Below are positions 47,026 through 56,800 of a stretch of DNA of 64,000 nucleotides, one piece after another. Under the pieces are notes generated by a model. It searched no databases and had not been told where the DNA came from. It saw nothing but the letters and a program-made list of their open reading frames with translations. How positions within the stretch are numbered: the stretch's first letter is position 1; the number at the start of each line of letters is the position of its first letter. Location: contig JASFXZ010000029.1 in assembly GCA_032209605.1 (NCBI GenBank), forward strand, positions 1,973,001-2,037,000. Direction: 5' to 3'. The DNA comes from Mactromeris polynyma. Its lineage: Eukaryota > Mollusca > Bivalvia > Venerida > Mactridae. A program made the position numbers and the translations under genes.

Positions 47026-49125
47026 CAGCAGCGAAGGTACTGCACAACCAGAAAAGAGTTGCTGGCTGTAGTCAGATTCACGAGGCAGTTCAGACACTAT
47101 ATGTTGGGGAAACCATTTCAAATCAGGACTGACCATAGTAGTTTAACCTGGCTCCTCCGGTTCAAGGAGCCTCAAGGACAACTGGCCAGGTGGATGGAGG
47201 AGTTGAGTCAGTATGATATGACAGTAGTGCATAGGCCAGGAAAAGACCATGGGAATGCTGATGCTCTTTCGAGAATGTCCTCAGAAAGTTCACCGTGTTC
47301 CAACTATAGAGCGGACACACAACTGGATCAGTTACCGTGTGGAGGCTGCAAATACTGTGCAAAGGCGCACAGCAACTGGCGGGGTTTTGAGGAGGGTGTT
47401 GATGACACAGCAGCATTAGGTTACCAGATCAATACCATTAACGTGGATGCTGGAGACCTTCAGATGTTTCTAGACTGTCAGGCCAACACCGAAAACTCCC
47501 CAGAAGTACAAAAACACGGACAAGCAAGTCTGGTCCTGGTAAATGAGATGAAGGCCCCAGTGGTCAGGGAAGTAAAAGAAGACAATACACTAACAGTGTG
47601 GGATTTACCAACTGACCGTATTATTAAGGCGCAAGGCAACGACACAGACTTGCAGTTCCTTAGTGTATGGCTAGGCACCCAGGTCGAGCCAGCAGAAGGC
47701 GAACTGTTCATAGCCAGTCCAACGGCTAAGTTCTATTGGGTCAACAGGGACAGCTTTGTTTTAAAACAAGGGCTAGTCTGGAGAGTGGACCCAAAAACCG
47801 CCACACACCGGTTAGTCATCCCAGAAGTTTTAAAGCAGGAAGTATTATTTCTGTGCCACAGCATCCCATCTTCCGGACATCAAGGTGAGGACAGAACCAG
47901 GGCAAGGGCCAAGAGCAGGTATTTCTGGCATGGGATTTCGAAAGATACCAAGCAGTTTGTGGTAAGCTGTCCAGCATGCAACAAGTGGAAAAAACCGGGT
48001 AGGAAGGCAAAATGGGAAATGTCAACATACCATGCAGGGGCACCACTGGAGAGAGTTCATCTAGACTTTTTGGGCCCACTACCCAAGACGTCCAGGGGTA
48101 ACGAATACGTCTTGATGGTGGTAGACCAATTTACCAAATGGGTGGAATGTTTCCCACTGCCATCACAGACTGCGGAACAGACAGCACAAGCGGTCGTGGA
48201 CAACTTCTTTTCTCGTTTTGGTTGTCCGCTGCAGATATTCACGGACAGGGGAAGCAATTTTGAGAGTAAGTTATTTTCAACGGTCTGTGAACTGCTGCAA
48301 ATACACAAATCACGCACAACAGCATATCGCCCTTCCGCAAATGGTCAGGTGGAACGGTACAACCGGACCTTAATGGATGCAGTCAGATGCTTTGTTGGGC
48401 GAAACCAAGGCTCATGGGATAAACTACTGCCACAAATTGCTGGAGCACTGCGGGCAAGTGTCAATAGACATACTGGCTACACCCCCAATATGCTTATGCT
48501 GGGGAGAGAAGTCAATATGCCGGCTGATTTAGTTTTTCCAACAGACACGGAAGACAGGAAGGACACTGATGATTACGTGACTCATTTACAAGAAGGCATC
48601 AAAGCTGCCCATGGAGTCGCTAGGGCTACCTTGAAGAGTAACGTGAAAATCATGAAGAGGAATTATGATGTGAAACTGTATAAGAGGCAGTTTGAGCCTG
48701 GTGACGTTGTGTACCTCCTAAATACGGCAACCTTGAAGGGACAGAGTCGTAAACTCAGTCCTCCTTGGAAAGGACCAGCAGTGGTAGATACAAGGATCTC
48801 ACCATACCTGTACAGGGTACGCCTGCAAAAGGGATCTGCCACCACCAACCATGACAGAATGAAGCTCTGCAAAATATCCGCCTTACCGGCATGGGTTAAG
48901 AGGATACAGAGGGAGCTCAAGGGCTCAAAATGGGCAAATAAAGAGATTGAAAGTTGTGAGCAGGAATTGTACTGTGTTTGCAACGGGCCAGACGTTGGCC
49001 AGTTCATGGTACAATGCGACACTTGTGACGAGTGGTTTCACGATGAATGTGTTAATCTCACCAAAGAAGATGTAGAGGAATCAGAGGAGTACATCTGCCC
49101 TAAGTGCACGAGAGGCAGTAGGTAA
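47026..49125 (+). CDS. Gypsy-type pol, 3' part: RNase H remnant, integrase and PHD finger
   Basis: The frame enters in the middle of RNase H (YCTTRKELLAVVRFTRQF, RTDHSSLTWLL, GNADALSR). Numbered from 47059, a Cys cluster follows at 94-100. The integrase has an HHCC finger (H267, H274, C304, C307) and a DD35E core: D336 in HLDFLGPL, D396 in TDRGSNF and E432 in GQVERYN. The C-terminal integrase domain is followed, in the same frame, by a PHD finger with all eight ligands (C639, C641, C653, C656, H661, C664, C680, C683) in the last 50 residues. Chromoviruses carry a chromodomain at this place; a PHD here could read histone tails for target choice (inference). Protease and reverse transcriptase are missing. 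No stops or shifts from 47026 to the stop at 49125. Confidence 0.9.
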   Translation, partial: QQRRYCTTRKELLAVVRFTRQFRHYMLGKPFQIRTDHSSLTWLLRFKEPQGQLARWMEELSQYDMTVVHRPGKDHGNADALSRMSSESSPCSNYRADTQLDQLPCGGCKYCAKAHSNWRGFEEGVDDTAALGYQINTINVDAGDLQMFLDCQANTENSPEVQKHGQASLVLVNEMKAPVVREVKEDNTLTVWDLPTDRIIKAQGNDTDLQFLSVWLGTQVEPAEGELFIASPTAKFYWVNRDSFVLKQGLVWRVDPKTATHRLVIPEVLKQEVLFLCHSIPSSGHQGEDRTRARAKSRYFWHGISKDTKQFVVSCPACNKWKKPGRKAKWEMSTYHAGAPLERVHLDFLGPLPKTSRGNEYVLMVVDQFTKWVECFPLPSQTAEQTAQAVVDNFFSRFGCPLQIFTDRGSNFESKLFSTVCELLQIHKSRTTAYRPSANGQVERYNRTLMDAVRCFVGRNQGSWDKLLPQIAGALRASVNRHTGYTPNMLMLGREVNMPADLVFPTDTEDRKDTDDYVTHLQEGIKAAHGVARATLKSNVKIMKRNYDVKLYKRQFEPGDVVYLLNTATLKGQSRKLSPPWKGPAVVDTRISPYLYRVRLQKGSATTNHDRMKLCKISALPAWVKRIQRELKGSKWANKEIESCEQELYCVCNGPDVGQFMVQCDTCDEWFHDECVNLTKEDVEESEEYICPKCTRGSR

Positions 49126-49201
49126 GTAGGTCAAACAGCAGGCAGGCAGTATCATGGGAAAGGTCCGGTAATTTAATAATTCTTTGTAACTTATTTCAGA
49201 A

Positions 49202-49558
49202 ATGGCGGAGGCGACTAATACGCCGACGTCCTCGGAAACTGAGTCCCCCAGAAGGAGCCCTAGGAGGGCGTGGAAAGGTCCAGGTAGGCCATTGAGATCA
49301 GCTAGGGAGCACTTTGATGTGCCATTGAGGACTCCCATAGATGAAATCATCGAGAGCAATAGGAAAAGGGAGCTCTGGACATCTCCACGGGAATTAGTGG
49401 ACAAGTTGCACATTTTCTTGCCGGCATCAAAAAATGCCATGATACAAGAACTGCTAATAGCGCAATACAAGATTGCGAAGGGAAAGAAGCTGGATCAAAA
49501 CATTCAGAGCCAGTGTGTCGCTCCATCAGAGCAACCAGTGGATGTGCGAAAACATTGA
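49202..49558 (+). CDS. Accessory ORF, N-terminal part
   Basis: ATG at 49202, two bases after the predicted acceptor, opens a 118-residue frame that is Ser/Pro/Arg-rich (ETESPRRSPRRAWKGPGRP). It then has an amphipathic segment (SPRELVDKLHIFLPASKNAM, IQELLIAQYKIAKG). I recognise no family. It has neither signal peptide nor membrane segment, so it is not env-like. Downstream of 49558 the open text moves to another frame (to 49829), rich in charged residues and with a SUMO-interaction-like IIISDE, and returns to the first frame before 49883. The two opposite shifts suggest one original ORF running into the TatD part. Confidence 0.55.
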   Translation: MAEATNTPTSSETESPRRSPRRAWKGPGRPLRSAREHFDVPLRTPIDEIIESNRKRELWTSPRELVDKLHIFLPASKNAMIQELLIAQYKIAKGKKLDQNIQSQCVAPSEQPVDVRKH

Positions 49559-49882
49559 TTATCGGCCGCCGGCTCGCAGACATCCAAAAAGCGTAGTGGG
49601 CCCCCCATGCACTATGGCTCGGGATATTCGACTCCAGGTAGATCCTTCACTACCTGTGATCCAAGATCAAATCAGGAATATCAAGGAGGAATTGCCTGAG
49701 GGGCCAAGTACGTCTGTTGAGGTCAAGCGAGAGGCAGTTCAGGATCCGATAATCATTTCAGACGAGAAGAGATTTCCCGGTCTCAGGGTAGGGAAAATGA
49801 GAGGAGGGAAGAAGATAGCAGAACAGTAGAACAGTCGGCAAGGGACTCTGCAGACAGGAACAATTCCCGGTCTCCAGAGAGG
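49559..49882 (+). pseudogene. Middle of the accessory ORF, out of frame
   Basis: The best coding text is in the frame of 49473-49829: DPSLPVIQDQIRNIKEELPE, VKREAVQDP and IIISDEKRFPGL. Near 49800 the plausible frame switches to RRENE-like charged text leading into SPERMEVEMP at 49883. These shifts could be lesions or could be bridged by splicing; I cannot tell from DNA alone. Confidence 0.4.
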
Positions 49883-51468
49883 ATGGAAGTAGAGATGCCC
49901 TGCATGAGACAAGAAACACTAAAGAAAGAGACTAGCCAGAATAGGGAAGTTAGGGTAGATTCCCAGAGAATGGACAGAGGGTTTCGGTCCAGGGTGTTTA
50001 ACAGTAGAAGGGATGAGCCAAGGGTAGACAGACATCACAAATCTCGGACTCCCCCAGCGCTGGGCAGTGATCTACGGCACCGCCTTAGCAGGAAGAGACA
50101 GGAAAGGGATAGGGAGGCAAGTCCAGCAATGGGCCCGAGCAAAGGGAAAGTACGCCTTAAGCACTGTGGAATTTCGTATTGCAAATCCACCTTCAGGAAT
50201 GCTCGGAGGCACACCATGGAAAAGCACCTCCCGAAATCACTTCAGGATGAGAAGATTGCAGACATGTCTGAACATAACCGAAGGATGGAATTGCTCCTCT
50301 TTCTGCGGTGCGAATTGCTGGGAGGCGAGAGCTCGTTCTGGGACTTAGTGAAGTGGGTAAACGGACAGAAGGCTATCTCGGGAGATACATTTGTACCGGA
50401 GAAAGACACGGTCTGGCTTACAGAAACTTGTCACCAGCAGAGTTGGGTAGTACCAGAGGAGTTCACGTTGTCTCCAGTGAACAGTGAGGCATTGCTATTT
50501 CACTGGCGGGTACTATTAGCCATGTTAGACAAGCTTACAGAAGAAGGCAGACAACAGTTTAAGCTGGGGAAGGTCAGTGAGACATTGGAGTGTGGAGAGG
50601 AGGACTTTCAAGTTGTGGACAGTGTTGGGTACGAAGAACCCACAAGGTCATCAAGGGAATTGGCAGCCTTTGACTCACACTTTCATGCGGACCGTCTCAG
50701 CAGAGCTTTATTTGGAAATCGCAGGGAGGCGTTAGCCGACCTGCTTTATGCTGATGTTGGATGTTGCCCGAAGAACAGAGTACATGTTGTAGGTGGAGTC
50801 ATGGTGTTTTGTGACCCAGAGTCGCTTCCAGAGACGTTACCTTGCGTGAAGGGCTTTGGCTCCGCAGTGGGAGTTCACCCGAAGAAATGCCACCTACTCA
50901 CTGAAGCGAGGTTCCAAGAGATCCTAAAATTCTTACTCTCTTTTGATACCGTTGCTCTTGGAGAGACAGGCTTGGACAGAACCGAACCAGAGACATGCTG
51001 GGACTTGCAGGAGAGAACTATGGTTCGACTACTGCAGTTTAGTATGCCGGTCCGACCTGTCATCATTCACATGAGAGAAAGAGGGGACCAACATGCCGGG
51101 GAGGTGAGCGTGAAGTGCTTGAAAATCATGAAGGCTAACACAGCTCCCCCCCAGAAAATCTTCACTCTTTTGCCGGAACAGTGGAACAAGTAGTCGGTTG
51201 GCTGGAGGCATTCCCTAACTGCCACTTTGGGTTTAGCATGAGGGTGACCTCTTTTGACAAATACCAGGTGGCAGCCTTGCAGAGGGTACCAGACAACAGG
51301 CTCTTGCTGGAAACTGACGCACCTTACTTCAAGGCAGCTGCAGCCAAGGCGAACACACCCGCCTTTCTAGGGGACATTGGGGAAGCGGTCAGGAAACACC
51401 GAAACGCCTCACTGGCCCAAATTATGGATCTTACCACCAAGAATGGCCGGAACCTGTATGCACTATAA
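49883..51468 (+). CDS. C2H2 finger plus TatD-family metallonuclease ORF, one frameshift at a 7-C run
   Basis: TatD proteins are TIM-barrel metal-dependent DNases/phosphodiesterases. Numbered from 49883: an Arg/Ser-rich start, a C2H2 finger (C95, C100, H110, H115), a middle part of unknown fold (130-255), then the TatD domain from about 260 with DSHFH (264-268), GVHP (330-333), GETGLD (360-365) and VIIHM (H396). After seven C at 51146-51152 the frame shifts: the 49883 frame stops at 51193, while the next frame gives LHSFAGT (active-site His at 51163), GWLEAFPNCHFGFS and LLLETDAPYF, ending at 51468. All metal- and substrate-binding motifs of the family are therefore present across the two frames. 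The shift may be a sequencing error, a lesion or programmed. TATDN2, whose TatD domain is also C-terminal, is a possible cellular source (inference). Confidence 0.85.
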
Positions 51469-51621
51469 GTGCGCAGGACCATGTCTGTTCAGCATTTGCG
51501 GAGCAGACAGTTGCACAGAGTAATTGTCAGGATTTACCTTGGATTTGACAACCAGTGTTATAAGTCAGCGAAAGTTAGACTTTGATTTGGATATACCCCA
51601 GTTCTTTAAAATAGGGAAGAG

Positions 51622-51844
51622 TGTGGTAATTCCGGAAAGGTACGGAACGGCGCCGGAAGGAGTCGGGCAGTTCGAGCGACGCGCATGCGCAGATCTCTCT
51701 CTCGTTCTGGAATCTATACTTGCTACACGTGAATTTGTCACTACGACAAACATACAGCAATCTCACCAACTACGACGTATCTCATAGACCACTGGTAGGA
51801 GCCATTGTTCCAGGGACCCGTCACAACGTTAGGTGAGTGCTTTA
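51622..51844 (+). repeat. 3' LTR of the Gypsy-like element
   Basis: Identical to 46597-46819 over all 223 bp. It is preceded by the purine tract AAAATAGGGAAGAG (51608-51621) and followed by CCAT (51845-51848), the presumed target duplication. Confidence 0.92.
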
Positions 51845-51848
51845 CCAT

Positions 51849-52686
51849 TTCCCTTCCCTCTCCTTTTTCTTGCTTCCTTCTCCCTCTACTCCTGGCTCCC
51901 GTCACCTCCTGATTGCGGGTCTTGTACCCTATACTCCCTAATAACTCCTGATTCATGACCCCTCTACTCCCATGTTCCCGCACACTCTGCCCACCCCTCA
52001 TTATACAATATATTTTCACAAATGGATCTGTCTTATCCTAGCATATAAATTAATTCAGTCCGGCTAGCCTGAGTCTCTTTTGATGTCCAACAACATATAT
52101 TCAGTAAGCTGTGGTCATGGGACGTCATATGCTCTTGTCTCTAGAACTCTGAATAGAGTATGTAAACTTAGAAACACAAATCTAGATCTCATGAAATATA
52201 GACACATTTGTCAGGATAAATTATGTCTTGATAAGGCCAAATAATGCATTTTATTTTTAGATTCTCATCCCCTCCCATGTTTTCTGAAGAGCAAGATGAT
52301 CATAATTTATTCCATTTTAAAGAAAATATATATATGGAAATTCTTTCAAATTCAGGCAATTATAGCAACAATCAACAAGTTATAAATACCCCTCCCCATA
52401 TCTTTAGTGCCAATAGTGGCAGAAGGATGAGAATATAAAAATTAATTTTATGTGGCATATATTCAGTGTTATTAGACAATTATTATAGACAATATATTTA
52501 TTTACCCAGCAAAGTCCTACAGGGTGCAATTACATACAGTTACAATTATGATTGAAAACATAAATACAATATATATATGTAACATTATTATAATATCAAT
52601 CTCAATATGCTATACATACATGTATATAGTATCTTAATATTTCTTTCATTTTATGAACATGTACATGTATATTAAAAAAAATTCAG
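51849..52686. other. Remainder of the host intron
   Basis: Directly after the LTR the sequence is a pyrimidine-rich tract (CCCTTCCCTCTCCTTTTTCT and onward to about 52000), continuous in style with the left flank CCCCATTTTCCTCCCCTTAA. The element therefore inserted into a pyrimidine-rich stretch. The rest is AT-rich without a recognisable exon. Confidence 0.5.
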
Positions 52687-52783
52687 GTACCATGTTCAAA
52701 CCTTGTATGTAAATTTGTTAACCATGTACCAACGGGTAAAAGACACAACAGGATTTGGGATGCTAACACAAAGCTTGCATCAG
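52687..52783 (+). pseudogene. Second exon of the probable Mutator-domain gene
   Basis: After the acceptor AAAATTCAG the text reads VPCSNLVCKFVNHV, PTGKRH and RIWDANTKLAS, ending at a G|GTATTT donor. It starts in phase 0, matching the phase-0 donor of 46494, and continues the domain pattern (Cys pair, TGKRH, WD-x-NTK) that follows the first exon in this family. The link across the inserted LTR element is by phase and motif order. Confidence 0.5.
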
Positions 52784-52933
52784 GTATTTGTTAGCACAAA
52801 TGTAAATCTTATAAATTATACAGTGTAATATGGACTTCTGTATTGTATATATTTCTTGTATTATGTTTTATCCTCTCTTGCTTACTCTATGTGTATAAAA
52901 AAAAATATATCATCTTACAATGATCTGGTAGAA

Positions 52934-53131
52934 AAGAAAATTTTGAGCAAATGTATGGCTAGGAAAGCTGCTGGTAGTAATTTGTCTTTTCATAACTTGA
53001 AACTTGCCTACAATAGAAATGGTGAAGATGGACTCAAAAGTGTATTATCTGAGACATGTGGTAAAAGTGTGAGAGTTACAAAGTCTGCTAAGATCATTCA
53101 AGCTGTGTCAAATTACTTTTCTGAGACCTAA
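52934..53131 (+). pseudogene. Possible terminal exon of the same or a related repetitive gene
   Basis: The last 66 residues read KKILSKCMARKAAGSNLSFH, LKLAYNRNGEDGLKSVLSE and VRVTKSAKIIQAVSNYF and then stop at 53131. The order R-x-A-G-x-N-L-x-F...AY-R-GG-x-x-G-L...RVTK-x-x-x-II is one I associate with the C-terminal end of repetitive exonuclease- or Mutator-type genes of bivalves. The exact family is unsure. Expected middle exons between 52783 and 52934 are not visible. Confidence 0.4.
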
Positions 53132-54840
53132 AGTTAAGCAATTTATTAAAAAATAAGGCAGATTATTTCATTAAGTTTATTTGTTTACCGTTTTTCTTTA
53201 GGTCCTGATGCTTTGTTTGCAATTCAAACGATGCACTGTTATATTAACAGGTACTTTGTGAGAAAAGTAAAAGATTTGGCTACTTTTGGCCTCTTTGGTT
53301 TTCATTTATTGAAACGGTGCGCATGTCAATTTTACACTTCCTTTTTAAATAAAATCGGCTGCTAAGAAGTTAAAAGCCCACCCACCACACCCTTTGTCAT
53401 AATACTCGTGTATATATATATATGTATGTAAATTGTGGCTTGTTTCTCGGCTCTTGTTTTGTATAATTTCAGTGCATTCACAACATGTTTTGTTTGCTGG
53501 TTACTTGTCACAAGAGACTAACAACTAAGTCTCAACAGCCAATGGATATATGAGATGCCAAGACAACAACACAATTTTGAATCCTGTTGTTATGTGCTCA
53601 CCAGTGAAGAACAAAGAACAAAGTGATAGATATCTGGTTAATTTGTGAACATTAATTGTATCTTATTATACTTTTATCCTGTTTCATTACTGTGTGATAT
53701 TATGCTTTAAGTTAATATTGAATTGAACATTGTAACTACATTTTCAGGTGTAAAATATGATGGCAGGTTAATTGAAGTCGCAATGGGGGAAAACTTCAAG
53801 TAGCTGACAGTCAGCCTGGAATGCACATTCTTTATAATTGTTGGGCAATACATCCATTTTTGGTTGACAACTATTTTAATTTATTATTAGCATGGTAGTA
53901 GTAAAATGGAAGTATTTTTTGATTCAGTTAACATTTAGAAGATTAGAGCTCACTACAATTGTAGTACTATATACCTTTATTTACATTTCATTATAATGGT
54001 GCAATATTCATGTATATTCCAATTAGCAGGTGTTGGGGAAAAGGGGGGGGTGCAAAATATGAAATAACTAAAAAAATTGGTCCATAACATATTTTTATTT
54101 TGTTTTCTAATGAATAAGAATTGTTTAACCTATCAAATGCCGAAATTATATTAAATTGTAGATTTTGGTTATATATGAAATATGATGTTGTTATGGAATT
54201 GTGTTAAATACATAGCGAAACCTGTGATTCTGTTATATGTTATATATATGACATAATACAACTGATGAACATCAAAGTTTTTATGTATTTTGTATTTTAT
54301 TTAGTAAAGTGGTGTCTCAAATACAAATGTTATGAAGATGCATGAGATAAATGATATTTTTAATGCCTCTTTACCACATAGATATCAAGATATGGGGTTC
54401 CATAGGCAGAATAATTCAAAATATCCAGGAGTTTTCAGGAGGCCATATTTTTTTAACAATGCCCATAAGGTATCATTATTATAGCATTTTTTAGTCCTTC
54501 ACACATTATTCTTTTAAAATAATAATGTTATACACAATTGTTGATTTCTTTACATTTTCTTATTTCACCTGACTACATCCTTAATTGATCATATTAGAAA
54601 TTAATACGCGATTATTTGGGTAAACCAAAACTGACTCAACTAATCCAGATAACCCGTTGATATCAAGATTCACATTATACAATTGATATATCTCTGACAA
54701 ATCAGTCATTATGCTCATCGAATCTATAATAAATCAGAGGAATGAACATGTACTATTTTCTTGGACGATGAATACTGGATGGCGGTACTTCGAGTAAACT
54801 TCCGGTTGAGACGATGATAGCAAAGAAACGCTAAAGCGCC
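53132..54840. other. AT-rich intergenic region
   Basis: No gene recognised. Contains short dinucleotide runs (TATATATATATA near 53410) and a G-run near 54040. Confidence 0.4.
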
Positions 54841-54844
54841 TCAA

Positions 54845-55140
54845 AAAATGTTGGTCGGCGCAATTTCAAGTTTAAGATTTGTTGTGCAAAATAAAAAAAA
54901 TGCCGAGATATTACAATTTCTGGTCATCCCAGATCCAAAATGGATTTTGGTCAATTCACCGAAATTTAGTGAATTTCTGTAAGGTAACGTACCCTTTATC
55001 GAAAAGATAACCAATCCTCGTCAAGGTTACAAACATTGTTCGGTTGAAGAGAAATTGTCTTGGTGGTTAACGTAATATTTCATTGATTTACACAACAATG
55101 ATTTGCAAAAAGCAAAACCATGTTAGTACGGCTGCGCCAT
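54845..55140. repeat. Dispersed repeats: family B (54845-54890) joined to family A copy 4 (54905-55140)
   Basis: GGTCGGCGCAATTTCAAGTT and TTAAGATTTGTTGTGC are the reverse of 33068-33137. The following GGTAACGTACCCTTTATCGA, GGTGGTTAACGTAA and CAAAACCATGTTAGTACGGC match family A copies (9330-9545 reversed, 7781-8085 direct). The pairing of B and A text also occurs near 30630, so the two may be halves of one element. Confidence 0.6.
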
Positions 55141-55555
55141 ACCGTCAGACAGACAACAATTATGAAACAGATACACACGTAGGAATCCCTTTGTCAGTAG
55201 ATCATGAACATATCCACCTGGTAAAGATATTTTATTGATTTGTTAGAGAAATATGATGTGATGCTGCAAACGTTTGTGTTCAGAAGCTCAATTTTATTAT
55301 ATAGAATAATGATGTTCATTTTTCTGTAAGATAGTTCCACATGTTTATCACGATTTCATTGCGGATAACGATTATGCAATTGTTTAAAAAATCGCCGGTA
55401 TATTCATGCGTCTAAACAGGAAAAAGTTTTTCTTACTTTGCACGTGCGCAGCAACATTGGTTTCACTTACAGGTTTTACACGGACAAGTAATCATTTGCT
55501 GCTTAGAACAGATAAAAAATATTGAATTGTCTTAAAAATCAATTGCATTTAGTGA

Positions 55556-56800
55556 TGCCACGTCTTTCTGGAGATCAGAGAAACCAGGCTATTGGTATGC
55601 TCCGGGTGGGGGTCAATGGTAAATAACGTAGCGAGTCATTTTGGCTGCTCCAGGCAGACTATTCATAATCTTGCGAACCGGTACAACACTAATAAATCTG
55701 TCAGAGATCGTGCAAGACCCGGTCGCGTACGTGCTACAACGTTACGTACTGATCGCGTTAACACGTTGACTCACCTACGTAATCGTTTTTTACCAGCAAC
55801 CATTACTGCTCGGCGTTACGGGGTTCATGCACGGACGACCATACACCGTTTGAGACAGAACCGTGTTCCTATTCTTGCTCGTCGTTCATATACTGGACAG
55901 ATTTTGACAGCTCGTCACCGAGCTGCCAGACTGTTATGGGCAGACGTCAATTGCATTTCACGCGCAACCAGTGGAAATCGATACTTTTTAGCGATGAGTC
56001 ACGGTTTACTGTCAGCCATACAGATGGCAGAATACGCATCTATCGCCGTAAAAATGAAAGACTTGCAGATTGTTGTATTCAGGAGAGAGACAGATTTTGT
56101 GGTGGCAGTATTATGGTCTGGGATGGGATAATGGGGACTCTGACAGATGATCTGGTCATTACCCATGGAAATCTCAATGCTCAAGGTTATATCAATGTTT
56201 TAAACAATACAATGATACCATTCATGCAAAATAACGGACCTGGCACTTTCCAGCATGACAATGCAACGCATCAGAAGGCGCGTATGACTACACAATTCCT
56301 TGCTCAAAATAATGTTATCGTATTGTCTTGGCCCGCTGTATCCCCAGATTTGAACCCAATAGAACACATATGGGATGAATAGGGTCGGAGAGCCAGTTCC
56401 AAGCATCAAATTGATACCATAAATGACCTCCGAAATGCACTTGTGTTAGAATGGCAACGTATTCCAAACGCGGTCATACAACGTTACGTAAATTCAACGT
56501 AAATTCGTAAAAATGGCGGTCACACTGGTTACTGATGCTTCTTATAAAATCACTCAGTCAGTACTTTCTTTTCTCCAAATGTTGTGTGATAATTTACATT
56601 TTTCTGGAATTTTCATTTCGACCCCTCTCCACTTAATTGTTCATAAAAAATATGCTTTGTCTGATTTTCCACCAGTAAATTACATAAACACATTGATATT
56701 GCATTGAAGCTTCAATGAATAAAAAATTAACCCTGAATATACATTTATCAACAAAATACATACTTATGAAATCGATGTAAAGTTTTCATTTTGGGTCAGT
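55556..56800 (+). pseudogene. Tc1-like (DD34E) transposase, broken copy 2
   Basis: ATG at 55556 gives MPRLSGDQRNQAIGMLR. A one-base change in the G run near 55610 moves the frame (SMVNNVASHFGCSRQTIHNL, DRARPGRVRATT, YGVHARTTIHRLR). A second shift near 55940 leads into RRQLHFTRNQWKSILFSDES with the first Asp, then QHDNA with the second, and DLNPIEHIWDE, where the catalytic Glu is kept, followed at once by a TAG. The remaining tail (RRASSKHQIDTINDLRNALV) is readable after the stop. Closely related to 31455-32774 but in the opposite orientation. The 3' noncoding part ends near TTTTCATTTTGGGTCAGTG (56800); the matching inverted end was not found upstream. Confidence 0.88.

Larger units (their letters stand above)
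46808..49199 (+). promoter_or_regulatory. Predicted intron from LTR donor to accessory-ORF acceptor
   Basis: Donor AG|GTGAGT at the 3' end of the LTR and acceptor TTATTTCAG, after a T-rich tract, at 49191-49199. The acceptor is followed by AA and then the ATG (AAATGG context). Use of this pair would make a spliced subgenomic message for the accessory/TatD region, as retroviruses make env mRNA. Prediction only. A nearer GTAAGT at 49124 would make a short intron instead. Confidence 0.5.
46593..51848 (+). mobile_element. Gypsy-like LTR retrotransposon carrying a TatD-family nuclease; gag, protease and RT deleted
   Basis: The element is 46597-51844 (5248 bp), bounded by identical 223-bp LTRs and CCAT on both sides (46593-46596, 51845-51848). 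A primer-binding-site-like TGGCGCTGCGAGCAG starts at 46821 and a purine tract AAAATAGGGAAGAG ends at 51621. Order: 5' LTR, 159-bp inverted copy of the TatD region, RNase H remnant, integrase, PHD finger, short intron-like gap, accessory region, C2H2 finger, TatD domain, 3' LTR. Identical LTRs imply a recent insertion. Without gag, protease and reverse transcriptase it must have been mobilised in trans, or been rearranged afterwards. It sits in the intron of the Mutator-domain gene relic. Confidence 0.9.

Noticed and set aside
46804..47136. Separate minus-strand TatD gene
   Set aside because: It is only the 159-bp inverted copy of 50931-51089 plus antisense of RNase H text; no complete domain.
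49202..49829. Envelope gene of the LTR element
   Set aside because: No signal peptide, membrane span or Cys pattern; the text is basic and hydrophilic and leads into a TatD domain.
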